Positions 10,962 to 18,832 of a stretch of DNA of 64,000 nucleotides are shown in pieces. This stretch comes from Amycolatopsis orientalis DSM 43388 (GTDB lineage Bacteria; Actinomycetota; Actinomycetes; Mycobacteriales; Pseudonocardiaceae). Location of the stretch: positions 1 to 64,000 of the forward strand of contig NZ_ASXG01000122.1 in assembly GCF_000411975.1 (NCBI RefSeq). Reading direction: 5' to 3'. Position numbers and translations under genes: made by a program. Position 1 is the stretch's first letter, and each line of letters opens with the position of its first letter. The notes under the pieces were generated by a model. The model saw only the letters and a list, made by a program, of their open reading frames with translations, ran no database searches and was not told where the DNA came from.

Positions 10962-11831
10962 ATGAGTGCGGTACTGGTGGTCGGCTCCGCGAATGCCGAT
11001 TTGGTGGTGCCGGTCGACCGCCGCCCCGGCGGCGGCGAGACGGTGCTGGGCGGCGACACCGCGTTGTCCCCCGGCGGCAAGGGCGCGAATACCGCGGTCG
11101 CGGCGGGAAAACTCGGCGCGGACGTCGCGTTGCTCGGCGCGGTCGGCGACGACCCCTACGGCCGATTGCTGCGGGATTCGTTGGCGGATGCGGGAGTGGA
11201 TACGCAATTCGTTAGGACCGTGGATCGGCCTACCGGAATCGCCTACATCACCGTGACTCCGGACGGGGAAAACTCAATCCTCGTCTCCCCTGGCGCGAAC
11301 TCCGCGCTGGAACCGGGCGACATCACCGACGAGGTACTGGACGGCGTACGCGTGCTCGTCGCCTCGCTGGAAGTGCCGCTGCCGACGATCGAACGCGCGG
11401 TGGTGCGGGCCCGCGAAAAGGGCGTGCGGGTGCTGCTGAACCTGTCCCCGGCGGCCGAGGTGTCGCCGGAAACGCTGGTCGCGCTGGACGTCCTGCTGGT
11501 CAACGAGCACGAGGCCGCCTATCTCCTCGGTTCCGGCGACGCTGACCCGCGCAAGCTGCTCGACCTCGGTCCGCGCGCGGCAGTGGTCACGCTCGGAGCC
11601 AAGGGCGCGGCGGTGCTCGAAGGCGATAAGTCGACAACGATCGAGTCGTCGAAGGTGCACGCTGTCGACACGACGGGCGCGGGCGACGCGTTCGCCGGTG
11701 CGCTGGCGGCGGCGCTCGCCGACGGGGCCGACCTGGTCGAAGCCGCTGAGCGTGCGGTGCGGGTGGCCGCGGTGACGGTGACCCGGCACGGTGCTCAGCC
11801 GTCGTATCCGACGGCCGCCGAACTGGGATGA
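10962..11831 (+). CDS. rbsK: Ribokinase (PfkB family)
   Basis: Phosphorylates D-ribose to ribose 5-phosphate using ATP in the cytosol. PfkB signatures are present: SANADLVVPV at the start, GGKGANTAVAAGKLGADVALLG-type signature 1 near residues 38-60 (GGKGAN seen directly) and DTTGAGDAFAGAL (signature 2) near residue 230 with the catalytic Asp. At 289 residues it has normal length. ATG 10962 is preferred; GTG 10953 adds three residues. No ribose transporter is nearby, so ribose specificity is by family resemblance. Confidence 0.9.
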   Translation: MSAVLVVGSANADLVVPVDRRPGGGETVLGGDTALSPGGKGANTAVAAGKLGADVALLGAVGDDPYGRLLRDSLADAGVDTQFVRTVDRPTGIAYITVTPDGENSILVSPGANSALEPGDITDEVLDGVRVLVASLEVPLPTIERAVVRAREKGVRVLLNLSPAAEVSPETLVALDVLLVNEHEAAYLLGSGDADPRKLLDLGPRAAVVTLGAKGAAVLEGDKSTTIESSKVHAVDTTGAGDAFAGALAAALADGADLVEAAERAVRVAAVTVTRHGAQPSYPTAAELG

Positions 11832-12011
11832 CTCGCGCCGGCCTGGCTCGCGGACTCGGCGCGGGCCTGGGGTTTCCGGCAGACTTTGCGTGGGTCGACC
11901 GTGCGGAACCAGCCCGCGCGCGGTGGCACGAGGAGGTGCGTCCAGTGGTCGAACGGGTGCGAAATCGGGAAACGGGTGCGGCGCCTCGGCGGATTCCCGT
12001 CCCCGTGAGCT

Positions 12012-12025
12012 ATGGTCTAGACCAT
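12012..12025. promoter_or_regulatory. DasR-type (dre) operator over ptsI start
   Basis: The perfect 14-bp palindrome ATGGTCTAGACCAT contains TGGTCTAGACCA, the core of the DasR responsive element known from Streptomyces, where DasR (GntR/HutC family) controls PTS and N-acetylglucosamine genes. It overlaps both a -10-like TATGGT (12011-12016) and the ATG (12024-12026) of enzyme I, so bound repressor would cover promoter and start codon. Confidence 0.85.
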
Positions 12026-13700
12026 GTCTGAGAGTGCTGCCGCTCCGGCCGAGTCCGCTGCCGGTTCCTCGCTGACCGGGGTCGCGGTGAGCCCCGGACG
12101 CGCGAGCGGACCCGTCGTGCGCGTCGCCGAGTCGCTCGGCGAACCCGCCAGCACGCCCGCGCCGGACGATCCGGCGGCGGAAGCGGCCCGGATCGAACCC
12201 GCCGCGCGCGCGGTCGCCGCCCGGCTCGAAGCACAGGCCGAGGCCGCGACCGGCGAGGCCGCGACGATCCTGGTCACGACCGCCGCGATGGCCGCCGACC
12301 CGGCGCTCGCCACTCAGGCTCAACAGCTGGTGACGGCGCGGAACCTACCCGCGGCCCGCGCCGTCTACCAGGCCGCCGAAGGGTTCGCGGAGGCACTCGC
12401 GGCCGCCGGCGGATACATGGCCGAGCGGGTCCGCGACGTCCGGGACGTGCGCGACCGGCTCGTCGCCGAACTGCTCGGGATCGCCCCGCCGGGGGTGCCC
12501 GAACTGGCGTCGCCGAGCGTTCTCGTCGCGCGCGACCTCGCGCCGGCCGACACCGCGGGGCTCGACCCGGCGAAGGTGCTCGCGCTGGTCACCGAGGAGG
12601 GCGGTCCGACGAGCCACACCGCGATTCTGGCGCGGGCGCTGGGAATTCCGGCGGTCGTCGCGGTGCGCGGACTGCTGGCCTCCGACGCCAAGGCGTTGTC
12701 GGTCGACGGCGACACCGGGGTGATCGAGGCGGTCGAGGAGTCCGCGCCGATCGTCACCGCCGCCGCGGCTGGACCGGCCGAATGGAACGGCGTCGGCGAA
12801 TTGTCCGACGGGCACCGGGTGAAGGTGTACGGCAACGTCGGCTCCCCGGCCGACGCGCAGGCCGCCGCGGACGCGGGCGCGGAGGGCGTCGGCCTGTTCC
12901 GCACCGAGTTCTGCTACCTCGACGCGCCGGCCGAGCCGTCCGTCGAAGAGCAGCGAAAAGCTTATGCCGCAGTGCTTTCGCCGTTCCGCGGCAAGCCGGT
13001 CATCGTGCGGACGCTGGACGCGGGTGCGGACAAACCGCTCGCGTTCCTTTCGCCGGACGACGAACCCAACCCGGCGCTCGGCGTCCGCGGCCTGCGGATC
13101 GCGTTCGACCGGCCGGAGGTGCTCGACCGGCAGCTGGAAGCCATCGCGGGCGCGGCGGAGGACTCCGGCGCGGAAGTTTCGGTGATGGCCCCGATGGTCG
13201 GCACCGTCGAGGAAGCCGCCTGGTTCGCCGAACGCGTGCGCGCCGCCGGGATCGCGCGGGCGGGCGTGATGATCGAGATCCCCGCGGCGGCGGTGTTGGC
13301 TCAGGAGATTCTCGGCGTGGTCGACTTCGTGTCGGTCGGCACGAACGACCTGGCCCAGTACACCTTCGCGGCCGACCGCCAGCTCGGCGCGGTGGCGAAG
13401 CTGAACGACCCGTGGCAGCCCGGTTTGCTGCGCCTGCTGAAGCTGATCGGCGACGCGGCGGAAGCGACCGGCAAACCGGCGGGCGTGTGCGGCGAGGCGG
13501 CGGCCGATCCGCGGCTCGCGCTGGTGCTGGCCGGGCTCGGCCTGACCAGTCTGTCGATGAACGCCCCGGCGATCCGCGCGGTCGGCGCGAGCCTGGCGAC
13601 GGTGTCGCGGGAACAGGCCCGCGAGATCGCGGCGGCGGCGCTGGCCACCGCCGATCCGGTCGCCGCGCGCAAGGCGGTCGCGGACGCGGTCTCCGCGTAA
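12024..13700 (+). CDS. ptsI: PTS phosphoenolpyruvate-protein phosphotransferase (EI)
   Basis: Enzyme I starts the phosphotransferase cascade by moving phosphate from PEP to HPr. The phosphohistidine motif GGPTSHTAIL places the active His at residue 198. The C-terminal PEP-binding barrel shows GLFRTEFCYLD, the MIEIPAAAV strand, the SVGTNDLAQYTFAADR block, and the catalytic Cys in PAGVCGEAA. Length 558 is typical. Start at ATG 12024 fits a leaderless transcript (TATGGT, then 7 nt). No ptsH gene for HPr is visible in this window. Control by N-acetylglucosamine through DasR is inferred from the operator. Confidence 0.96.
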   Translation: MSESAAAPAESAAGSSLTGVAVSPGRASGPVVRVAESLGEPASTPAPDDPAAEAARIEPAARAVAARLEAQAEAATGEAATILVTTAAMAADPALATQAQQLVTARNLPAARAVYQAAEGFAEALAAAGGYMAERVRDVRDVRDRLVAELLGIAPPGVPELASPSVLVARDLAPADTAGLDPAKVLALVTEEGGPTSHTAILARALGIPAVVAVRGLLASDAKALSVDGDTGVIEAVEESAPIVTAAAAGPAEWNGVGELSDGHRVKVYGNVGSPADAQAAADAGAEGVGLFRTEFCYLDAPAEPSVEEQRKAYAAVLSPFRGKPVIVRTLDAGADKPLAFLSPDDEPNPALGVRGLRIAFDRPEVLDRQLEAIAGAAEDSGAEVSVMAPMVGTVEEAAWFAERVRAAGIARAGVMIEIPAAAVLAQEILGVVDFVSVGTNDLAQYTFAADRQLGAVAKLNDPWQPGLLRLLKLIGDAAEATGKPAGVCGEAAADPRLALVLAGLGLTSLSMNAPAIRAVGASLATVSREQAREIAAAALATADPVAARKAVADAVSA

Positions 13701-13705
13701 GGGGA

Positions 13706-13745
13706 CGCCGGATCCGGGTGAGAGATGGGGTAACCGGATCCGGCG
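13706..13745. terminator. Bidirectional terminator hairpin after ptsI
   Basis: A perfect 12-bp stem (13706-13717 with 13734-13745) and 16-nt loop lie between the convergent ends of ptsI and the DUF1707 gene, so it can serve both. Confidence 0.7.
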
Positions 13746-13756
13746 CCGGACGCTGG

Positions 13757-14419
13757 TCAGCCGAAGATGCCCCGCCGAGGGTGGCGGATGACCAGCGAGC
13801 CTCCGTGGATGCGGCCGGTGAGCACGTAGCGCGGGGTGCCCGCGCGGCCGTTGCTGCCGGTCTTGTCGTCGAGCGAGCCGAACTTGATCTCGGTGATCGA
13901 GTTGTAGTCCACCGCCGCGTGCTGCGGGATGATCAGCTCGACCGAACCCCACTTCGCATCGAGTTCGATCTGCACCACCGGGGTGGCGACGCGGGCCTCG
14001 GTGAAGTCGAGTTTGGTGCTGCCGTACTTGTTGCGCACCACCATCGCGGCCGGGACCTGCCACGGGCCGCTGCGCTGCAGTGACGAGTACTTGGCGTTGA
14101 GTTCGAGCCGCTGGCCCAGCCCGTAGTTCGGCCCGTAGCCGGGCGGTTCGGGCAGCGGCGCGTACTGCGGGGCCGCGCCGGGGTGCACCAGCCCGGGCAG
14201 GTCGGCGAGGACGGCGTTGAGATCGCCCCGGGTACGGGCCGCGAGCGCCTGGTCGGTGCGTTCGGTGAACTCGTCGAGGGTGAGCATCCCCTGTCCGATC
14301 GCTTTCTGCAGCACGCCGACGACGTGCTCGCGTTCGTCGTCGGACACTCGGATGTCGCGCGCGGTCAACGGCTTGGTCTCGGTCGCGGGCTGCGCGGCGG
14401 TCGTCTCTTCCTCGGCCAT
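13757..14419 (-). CDS. DUF1707 domain protein
   Basis: A 220-residue soluble protein. Residues 20-75 (RDIRVSDDEREHVVGVLQ through FTERTDQALAARTRGDL) form the DUF1707 SHOCT-like helical domain common in actinobacteria, often near the N-terminus of stress or membrane-associated proteins. The rest, after a Pro/Tyr linker, is beta-rich with repeated KYGSTKLDF and KWGSVELII strands, like the cell-wall-active antibiotic response (DUF2154/LiaF-type) fold. No membrane helix. TACCAT on the complement (14427-14432) is 7 nt before the ATG, suggesting a leaderless transcript. Role unknown. Confidence 0.8.
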   Translation of the reverse strand: MAEEETTAAQPATETKPLTARDIRVSDDEREHVVGVLQKAIGQGMLTLDEFTERTDQALAARTRGDLNAVLADLPGLVHPGAAPQYAPLPEPPGYGPNYGLGQRLELNAKYSSLQRSGPWQVPAAMVVRNKYGSTKLDFTEARVATPVVQIELDAKWGSVELIIPQHAAVDYNSITEIKFGSLDDKTGSNGRAGTPRYVLTGRIHGGSLVIRHPRRGIFG

Positions 14420-14467
14420 GGCATCGATGGTAGAACTCGATTTCCGCTGGCAGATCGGGGAAAAACC

Positions 14468-15544
14468 CTGAACGGACCCGTACTCCGCGCACTGGTCGCG
14501 CTGATCGCGGCCGGCTGTTTGCTGACCTCGTGCACGAGCGAGCCTCCCGCGCCCGTCGTCCCGGCGAGTTCGGCGCGCCCGACTCCGACCACTCCTCCGC
14601 CGACCGGGCTCGACGGACTCGTCGCCACCGGCGGCATCGGCGTGGAGTTGTTGCTGGCCACGTCGCCGCCGACGGTGTTCGACGCCGATTCGGGCGTGCG
14701 CGGAACCTTGCCCGGCGTGCCCGGCGGGCAACGGGTGGTGTCGGTGCTGCGCGTCGGCCACACCCCGGTCGTGCTGACCGCGCCGCCCTGCCAGCAGTCC
14801 GGCTGCGCGCCCGCCGAGGTGTACGTCTACCTGGGACTTTCGGCTCCGCGCTCGCTCGGCAAAGCGGTGAGCGCGGCCCCGGGCGCGGACGGCGCCAGCG
14901 TGTGGCTGATCCGCGAGGACGGTCCGGACCTCTGCCGGCTGGAGCACGTCGCGCTCACCGGCACCTCGTTCGGACGGGGCACGGTGGCGTCGTGCCGCAC
15001 GCTCGTCCGGGTGGAGACGGCGCACGGGCTGCTGATCACCGTCGGCGGCGGTACCGCGGAGACCGTCGACGTGCTGATCGACCCGGCCACCGGACGCACC
15101 GTGCAGCAGTCGCCGCGCATCCTCGCCGCGGCTGGCGACCGGCTCGTGCTCGGCGGGCTCACCGACCTGACCGTGCTCGACCTGCGCAGCGGAGCACGGA
15201 AACCGGTGGCGTTGCCGGTGCCGCAGCCCAACCCGTACGTGCTGCCCAGCCGGGACGGCACCGTCGCCGCGGTCGATTTCGGCACCCCGTCGTTTCCCGG
15301 AACCGGCACGCAGACCCGCGATCTGTGGCTGCTGAACCTGACCGACGGCACCTGGCAACAGGCCCCGTCGATGCCGTACTCGACGGAGAACCTGAAGCAC
15401 TCCGGCCTGGAGTGGACCGAAGCGGGCGACCTGGTCCTCGACGACGGGGTGGTCGGGGCGTGGCATCCGGGCGAACCGGCCTGGCGGCTGGGGAAGGCGA
15501 AACTCGCCGCCGCGCAGCAGGCCGCCGGGGTCGCGACTTCCTGA
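14468..15544 (+). CDS. Lipoprotein with probable CTG start
   Basis: A 358-residue exported lipoprotein: short basic start, hydrophobic LRALVALIAAGCLL and lipobox LTSC near residue 20, then a Pro/Thr linker and a beta-propeller-like body (repeats such as VVSVLRVGHTPVVLT, RLVLGGLTDLTVLDLRSG, DLWLLNLTDGTW). No ATG, GTG or TTG lies close to the signal peptide in this frame; CTG 14468 follows GGGGA (14457-14461) by 6 nt and is the best start. The next upstream starts would run through the antisense strand of the DUF1707 gene. Function unknown. Confidence 0.75.
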   Translation: MNGPVLRALVALIAAGCLLTSCTSEPPAPVVPASSARPTPTTPPPTGLDGLVATGGIGVELLLATSPPTVFDADSGVRGTLPGVPGGQRVVSVLRVGHTPVVLTAPPCQQSGCAPAEVYVYLGLSAPRSLGKAVSAAPGADGASVWLIREDGPDLCRLEHVALTGTSFGRGTVASCRTLVRVETAHGLLITVGGGTAETVDVLIDPATGRTVQQSPRILAAAGDRLVLGGLTDLTVLDLRSGARKPVALPVPQPNPYVLPSRDGTVAAVDFGTPSFPGTGTQTRDLWLLNLTDGTWQQAPSMPYSTENLKHSGLEWTEAGDLVLDDGVVGAWHPGEPAWRLGKAKLAAAQQAAGVATS

Positions 15545-15547
15545 AGG

Positions 15548-16204
15548 TCAGTCCTCGTCCAGCCCGTGCTCGATCGCGTAGCGCGCCAGCTCGACCCGGT
15601 TGTGCAACTGGAGCTTGCGCAACGTGGATTGCACGTGGTTCTCCACCGTCCGGTGCGACAGCACCAGCCGCTCCGCGATCTGCCGCGCGGTCAATCCCTT
15701 CGCGACCAGCCGGAGCACGTCGGTCTCCCGGTCGGTGAGCCGCGGCGGCTCCGGGACGCCGTCCGGAGCGTCGGCCATCCGCCGGTACTCGCCGAGCACC
15801 AGGCCCGCCAGCCCGGCGGTGAACACCGGGTCGCCGTCGGCGGTTCGGCGCACCGCGTCCACCAGCTCCGCCGCGGACGCCGATTTCACCAGGTAGCCGG
15901 ACGCGCCCGCCTTCACCGCTTCCAGCACGTCGCTGTGCTCGCCGCTGGCCGAGAGCACCAGCACGCGCGTGTCCGGCACGGCGGTGGTGATCTCGCGGGT
16001 CGCCTCGACGCCGGACGTGCCGCCGAGGTTCAGGTCCATCAGCACCACGTCCGGCCGCACCGCGCGCGCGATCCGGACCGCCGCCGGGGCGTCCGGCGCG
16101 GTCGCGGCCACCTCGAACCCGTTCTCGGACAGGTCGCGGGCCACGCCGTCGCGCCAGATCGGGTGGTCGTCGACCACCATCACGGAAATCGTCCGTTCCG
16201 TCAT
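15548..16204 (-). CDS. NarL/LuxR-family response regulator
   Basis: A 218-residue response regulator. The receiver domain starts ISVMVVDDHPIWRDGVA with the phospho-acceptor Asp in VVLMDLNLGG, the conserved Ser in VLSASG and Lys in YLVKSAS. The LuxR-type helix-turn-helix follows (LTDRETDVLRLVAKGLTA, then SHRTVENHVQSTLRKL). ATG 16204 overlaps the kinase stop as ATGA, so it is the partner of that kinase. The pair resembles the MacRS system of Streptomyces (morphology and antibiotic control), a moderate-confidence assignment. Confidence 0.93.
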   Translation of the reverse strand: MTERTISVMVVDDHPIWRDGVARDLSENGFEVAATAPDAPAAVRIARAVRPDVVLMDLNLGGTSGVEATREITTAVPDTRVLVLSASGEHSDVLEAVKAGASGYLVKSASAAELVDAVRRTADGDPVFTAGLAGLVLGEYRRMADAPDGVPEPPRLTDRETDVLRLVAKGLTARQIAERLVLSHRTVENHVQSTLRKLQLHNRVELARYAIEHGLDED

Positions 16205-17334
16205 CGCCCGTCCCTCATCGTGGCTGGCACCCGCACTTCCCACTCCGTGCCCCGGCCGGGAGCGCTGTCCAGTACCGCGGTCCCGCCGAGGTCGGCCACC
16301 CGGCCGCGAATCGACTTCACTACTCCGAGACGGCCCTCGGCCGCCGCTCGTTCCAGCCTTCCGCTCTCGATCCCCGGCCCGTCGTCGCGGATGCTCACCA
16401 CGACCTCGCCGCCGAGGTCTTCCAGCAGCACCCAGGCATGCGCGTCCGGACCAGCGTGTTTCTCCACGTTAGCCAGTGCTTCGCGGGTGATCGCGACGAG
16501 TTCCTCGGTGACGTGCGCGGGCAGGTCCACCGTGCCCGCCGGCGTCGACACCTGCACCGACGTGGTCGCCAGGAGCTGCAATGCCGAACGGAGATCCGCG
16601 GTGTCGCCGGACCGCGTCGGCTCGCTGCTCACCAACGCGCGCAACGCGATTTCCTGCTCTCCGGCGAGCTTCGCCAGCTCCGCTGCTTCACCGCCTGCTT
16701 CGAGACCGCGACGTCGTACGCGGGCGAGAACCTGAAGCACGCTGTCGTGAATCGAGCGGGCGAGCCGTTCGCGCTCGGCCGTCGCTGCTTCGGTGCGAAG
16801 GGCGCGCGCGAGCGCTTCGGCGGACGTACGCGCGAGCGTTGCCGCCATGCCGACGAGGAGACCGCTGGCGCACAACAGCACTCCGTCGCGGACCACATCG
16901 AGGTCGATCTTCTCGCGCGCAATCCCCGTTCCCACCGCGACGACGAGGCCGGCCACGACGCCACCGCGCGCGCCGAAGCGCGTTGCCGCAGCAAGCGGTC
17001 CAACCGCTGCCCACACGGTGGTGATCAGTGGCGAAGCTGCTTCGTACTGCGCGTCGGAAAGAATCCACGGCGACGTGAGCATGAGCGCCGTGGTGAGGGC
17101 GACGTCGAAAATCACCAGCCAGCGGTGCCGTCCGCTCTCGCGCATGTACGCGAGGCTCGACGCGGCAGACCACGCACCCATCACTCCGATGACGAGCCAG
17201 GCCAGCCACGGCCGTTGAAAGCCCGGGTGGTGCGCGATCACGACAGCTAGCGCGAACAGCCACGTGACGACACGCAGCACGACGACGCCGCGCCACAGCG
17301 GCGTCGCCGGATCTCGGGTGGAACGAACGCTCAC
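16201..17334 (-). CDS. Membrane sensor histidine kinase (MacS-like)
   Basis: A 377-residue kinase with four to five N-terminal membrane helices and little extracellular loop, so it may sense the membrane itself. The H-box is SIHDSVLQVL, followed by an HATPase domain with NVEKHA (N box) and DDGPGIESG (G1), ending with GRGTEWEVRVP. GTG 17334 overlaps the stop of the AI-2E-type permease as GTGA, and its own stop overlaps the regulator start, giving a tightly coupled three-gene operon. HisKA_3-type kinase is clear; MacS identity is inferred. Confidence 0.9.
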   Translation of the reverse strand: MSVRSTRDPATPLWRGVVVLRVVTWLFALAVVIAHHPGFQRPWLAWLVIGVMGAWSAASSLAYMRESGRHRWLVIFDVALTTALMLTSPWILSDAQYEAASPLITTVWAAVGPLAAATRFGARGGVVAGLVVAVGTGIAREKIDLDVVRDGVLLCASGLLVGMAATLARTSAEALARALRTEAATAERERLARSIHDSVLQVLARVRRRGLEAGGEAAELAKLAGEQEIALRALVSSEPTRSGDTADLRSALQLLATTSVQVSTPAGTVDLPAHVTEELVAITREALANVEKHAGPDAHAWVLLEDLGGEVVVSIRDDGPGIESGRLERAAAEGRLGVVKSIRGRVADLGGTAVLDSAPGRGTEWEVRVPATMRDGR

Positions 17335-18536
17335 TTCTTGTCTTCTGTGCTTTCTTCGGACTCGTCGTCCTCTTCGGGATCGGCGTTGGGGTTGGCGGCT
17401 TGGCTGTGCAACGCGTCGACGGTCGCCGGATCGGGATCGTGTTCGTGCAGCAGCGACCGCACTCCGGAATTCAGCACGGCCAGCAGCGGCACCGCGAGCA
17501 GCGCGCCCGCGATGCCCGCGGCGACCAGGCCGATGGCGATCGCCAGCACCACCGCGAGCGGGTGCAGCCGCACCGCGCGGCCGAGCAGCAACGGCTGCAG
17601 CACATGGCTTTCCAGCTGCATCACGCCGACCACGATGGCCAGCACGACGACCGCGCCGATGATGCCCTTCGACACGAGCGCGATCAGCACCGCGACGCCG
17701 CCGGTGATCAGCGCGCCGATGATCGGGATGAACGCGCCGAGGAACACCAGCGTCGCCAGCGGGATCACCAGCGGCACGCCGACGATCCACAGCCCGATGC
17801 CGATGCCGACCGCGTCGACCACGGCCACCGCCGCCGTCGCGCGGATGTAGCTGACCAGCGAGGCGAACCCGCGCCGTCCCGCCACGTTCACCCGGTTCCG
17901 CACCCGCTGCGGCACGCCGCGCACCAGGAAGGTCCAGATGCCGTCGCCGCCGGCGAGGAAGAAGATCGTGACGAACAGGGTCAGCACGAACCCGGTGAGG
18001 ATCTCGCCGACGGTGCCCGCGGTGGTCAGCGCGGTGGTGGTGAGCGAGGCCTGGTTGTTCTGCAGGAAGCCGATCGCCTGGTTGATGAAGTCCTGGATCT
18101 GCTCCTGGCGCAGGTGCAGCGGACCGTTGATCAGCCAGTCCTTGATCTGGTTGAGGCTCGTGGTCAGCTGCTGCTGCAGTTCGGGAAGGCCGCTGGAGAA
18201 CTGGGTGATCACGAACGTCAGCAGCCCGCCGAGCACCGCGAGCCCGGCCACGAGCACGATCGCCGTGGCGAGCCCGCGCGGGAAGCGGATCTGCACGAGC
18301 CGCGACACCGCCGGGGCCAGCAGCGCCGAAAGCAGCAGCGCGATCGACACCGGCACGACGACCGAGGCGAGATAGCCCAGCAGCCACACCACCGCGTACA
18401 GCGCGGCGATCACGACGATGAAGCGCCACGACAGCGCGGCGGACACGCGCAGGCCGCGCGGGATGAAGCCGGTGACGTCGGGGACTGGTTCGGAAAGGGA
18501 CCGTTGTTCGCGTTGTCCGCGCCCTGGCTGGCTCAC
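17331..18536 (-). CDS. AI-2E family (PerM-type) membrane permease
   Basis: A 401-residue polytopic membrane protein of the AI-2E/UPF0118 family. It has paired N-terminal helices (WRFIVVIAALYAVVWLLGY region), a long amphipathic extracytoplasmic segment rich in Gln (LQQQLTTSLNQIKDW), then the family core with GAFIPIIGALITGG and the late motif LQPLLLGRAVRLHP. The C-terminus is acidic (DPEEDDESEESTEDKK). GTG 18536 is chosen because TACGGT lies 7 nt upstream, giving a leaderless start. Family members export varied solutes; quorum-signal transport should not be assumed. Confidence 0.88.
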   Translation of the reverse strand: MSQPGRGQREQRSLSEPVPDVTGFIPRGLRVSAALSWRFIVVIAALYAVVWLLGYLASVVVPVSIALLLSALLAPAVSRLVQIRFPRGLATAIVLVAGLAVLGGLLTFVITQFSSGLPELQQQLTTSLNQIKDWLINGPLHLRQEQIQDFINQAIGFLQNNQASLTTTALTTAGTVGEILTGFVLTLFVTIFFLAGGDGIWTFLVRGVPQRVRNRVNVAGRRGFASLVSYIRATAAVAVVDAVGIGIGLWIVGVPLVIPLATLVFLGAFIPIIGALITGGVAVLIALVSKGIIGAVVVLAIVVGVMQLESHVLQPLLLGRAVRLHPLAVVLAIAIGLVAAGIAGALLAVPLLAVLNSGVRSLLHEHDPDPATVDALHSQAANPNADPEEDDESEESTEDKK

Positions 18537-18755
18537 GGGGACAACCGTATCGGCCCGGCAGGCCAAAACTGGGCGGATCGCCCAGCGGTCGGGCGAATCA
18601 CCGCTTCGCCGGGTGCTCGCGACCCGACTCCGGAGTAACCGGCCGTCTTCTCCGGGGATGACCCATCGTGAGACCCGGCCACACTCTGTGTTGTTCACAC
18701 GATGGTGGCATCAAGTCGTGTCAAGGATGCGCGGCGGGCCGGGAATTTGGTTGTC

Positions 18756-18813
18756 TCGGTTTTGCACCACCGCGGAACTGTGCCGTTCCCGCCGAAAAAC
18801 CGAAATCTTTTTT
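18756..18813 (+). promoter_or_regulatory. Terminator-like hairpin and T-run in 5' leader
   Basis: Arms TCGGTTTT (18756-18763) and AAAACCGA (18796-18803) enclose a smaller hairpin (18774-18778 with 18785-18789), and a seven-base T-run (18807-18813) follows. The ribosome site GAGGAG starts 5 nt later. A terminator immediately before a start codon in a GC-rich genome suggests attenuation, or alternatively an end point for upstream read-through. Confidence 0.5.
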
Positions 18814-18832
18814 ACCCGAGGAGAATTCACCT

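Noticed and set aside
11828..12031. 67-codon frame between rbsK and ptsI, starting with ATGA overlap
   Set aside because: It runs through the DasR operator and into ptsI, lacks a recognisable domain and its end overlaps the ptsI start.
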